Shown: positions 5,469 through 5,510 of the stretch, piece after piece | How positions within the stretch are numbered: position 1 is the first letter of the stretch | How the letters are laid out: each line of letters opens with the position of its first letter | Notes under the pieces: generated by a model | Seen by the model: the letters and a program-made list of their open reading frames with translations, nothing else | Database searches by the model: none | Told to the model about the DNA's origin: nothing | Position numbers and translations under genes: made by a program | Source: Acidobacteriota bacterium | GTDB taxonomy: Bacteria > Acidobacteriota > Terriglobia > Terriglobales > Acidobacteriaceae | Reading direction: 5' to 3' | Length of the DNA stretch: 5,510 nucleotides | Assembly (NCBI GenBank): GCA_021805955.1 | Contig: JAJZDO010000706.1 | Location: 1-5,510, forward strand

Positions 5469-5510
5469 GTGATTCGAAGCTATCAGGGACGTTTGCCGGT
5501 GATTGCCGAG
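5469..5510 (+). CDS. Gamma-class carbonic anhydrase-like protein, N-terminal 14 residues (cut by window end)
   Basis: The visible translation from GTG 5469 is MIRSYQGRLPVIAE. MIRSYQGKxPxI is how many gamma carbonic anhydrase family proteins (left-handed beta-helix, hexapeptide repeat, YrdA/PaaY-like) begin, just before the first turn of the helix. Family members are trimeric; some are zinc enzymes that hydrate CO2 while many have no proven activity. A ribosome binding site GGGAG lies at 5459-5463, 5 bases ahead. The metal-binding histidines and hexapeptide repeats lie beyond the window, so the call rests only on the start. The gene diverges from rpsU. Confidence 0.65.
   Translation, partial: MIRSYQGRLPVIAE

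Noticed and set aside
1..5510. CRISPR array, retron or other RNA-guided system
   Set aside because: The only tandem repeat is the 10-bp array at 1600-1678, far too short for CRISPR. No reverse transcriptase, Cas or nuclease gene is present.

Overview
The window looks like a stretch of a bacterial chromosome with two parts that meet at a tRNA-Leu gene near position 2,500. The right part (about 2,480-5,510) is GC-rich, compact and conserved. Its gene content is tRNA-Leu(UAA), an AzgA-type purine permease, a DUF4397 lipoprotein, ribosomal protein bS21 and the first codons of a gamma-class carbonic anhydrase. The bS21 sequence, the DUF4397 lipoprotein and the bS21/carbonic anhydrase neighbourhood fit Acidobacteriota (Terriglobia-like). 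That placement is from memory and is moderately confident.

The left part (1 to about 2,480) is looser and visibly richer in A+T between 1,600 and 2,480. It has the character of accessory DNA. It opens with what looks like the decayed C-terminal end of an ISAs1/H-repeat family transposase (2-373, +). Next is an intact Fic-domain AMP-transferase with its own inhibitory helix and a C-terminal winged helix (544-1614, -). After an unusual regulatory-looking region comes a coding remnant without a start codon (about 1756-2082, +), which still has its intrinsic terminator (2104-2136). A second hairpin terminator (2434-2463) lies between this region and the tRNA. Spacers 374-543 and most of 2137-2433 hold nothing I can assign.

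The most distinctive signal is a decamer array at 1600-1678, just upstream of and overlapping the start of the Fic gene. Seven copies of a 10-bp unit, AWTGGNYR on the Fic coding strand (usually AWTGGRTA), sit exactly 10 bp apart in a 3+4 arrangement. They are split by a 9-bp spacer that, with the next base, forms TTGACA, a perfect -35 hexamer. All copies therefore face the same side of the helix. The Fic protein has its own C-terminal helix-turn-helix, so self-regulation is an attractive but untested idea.

On the right, the permease and lipoprotein run left to right. The lipoprotein converges on rpsU across one strong bidirectional terminator (5068-5103). rpsU and the carbonic anhydrase gene diverge from a compact region where two predicted promoters share the same -35 bases. 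The permease imports nucleobases. The lipoprotein is probably a cell-envelope protein of unknown role. I see no functional link between the two beyond adjacency.
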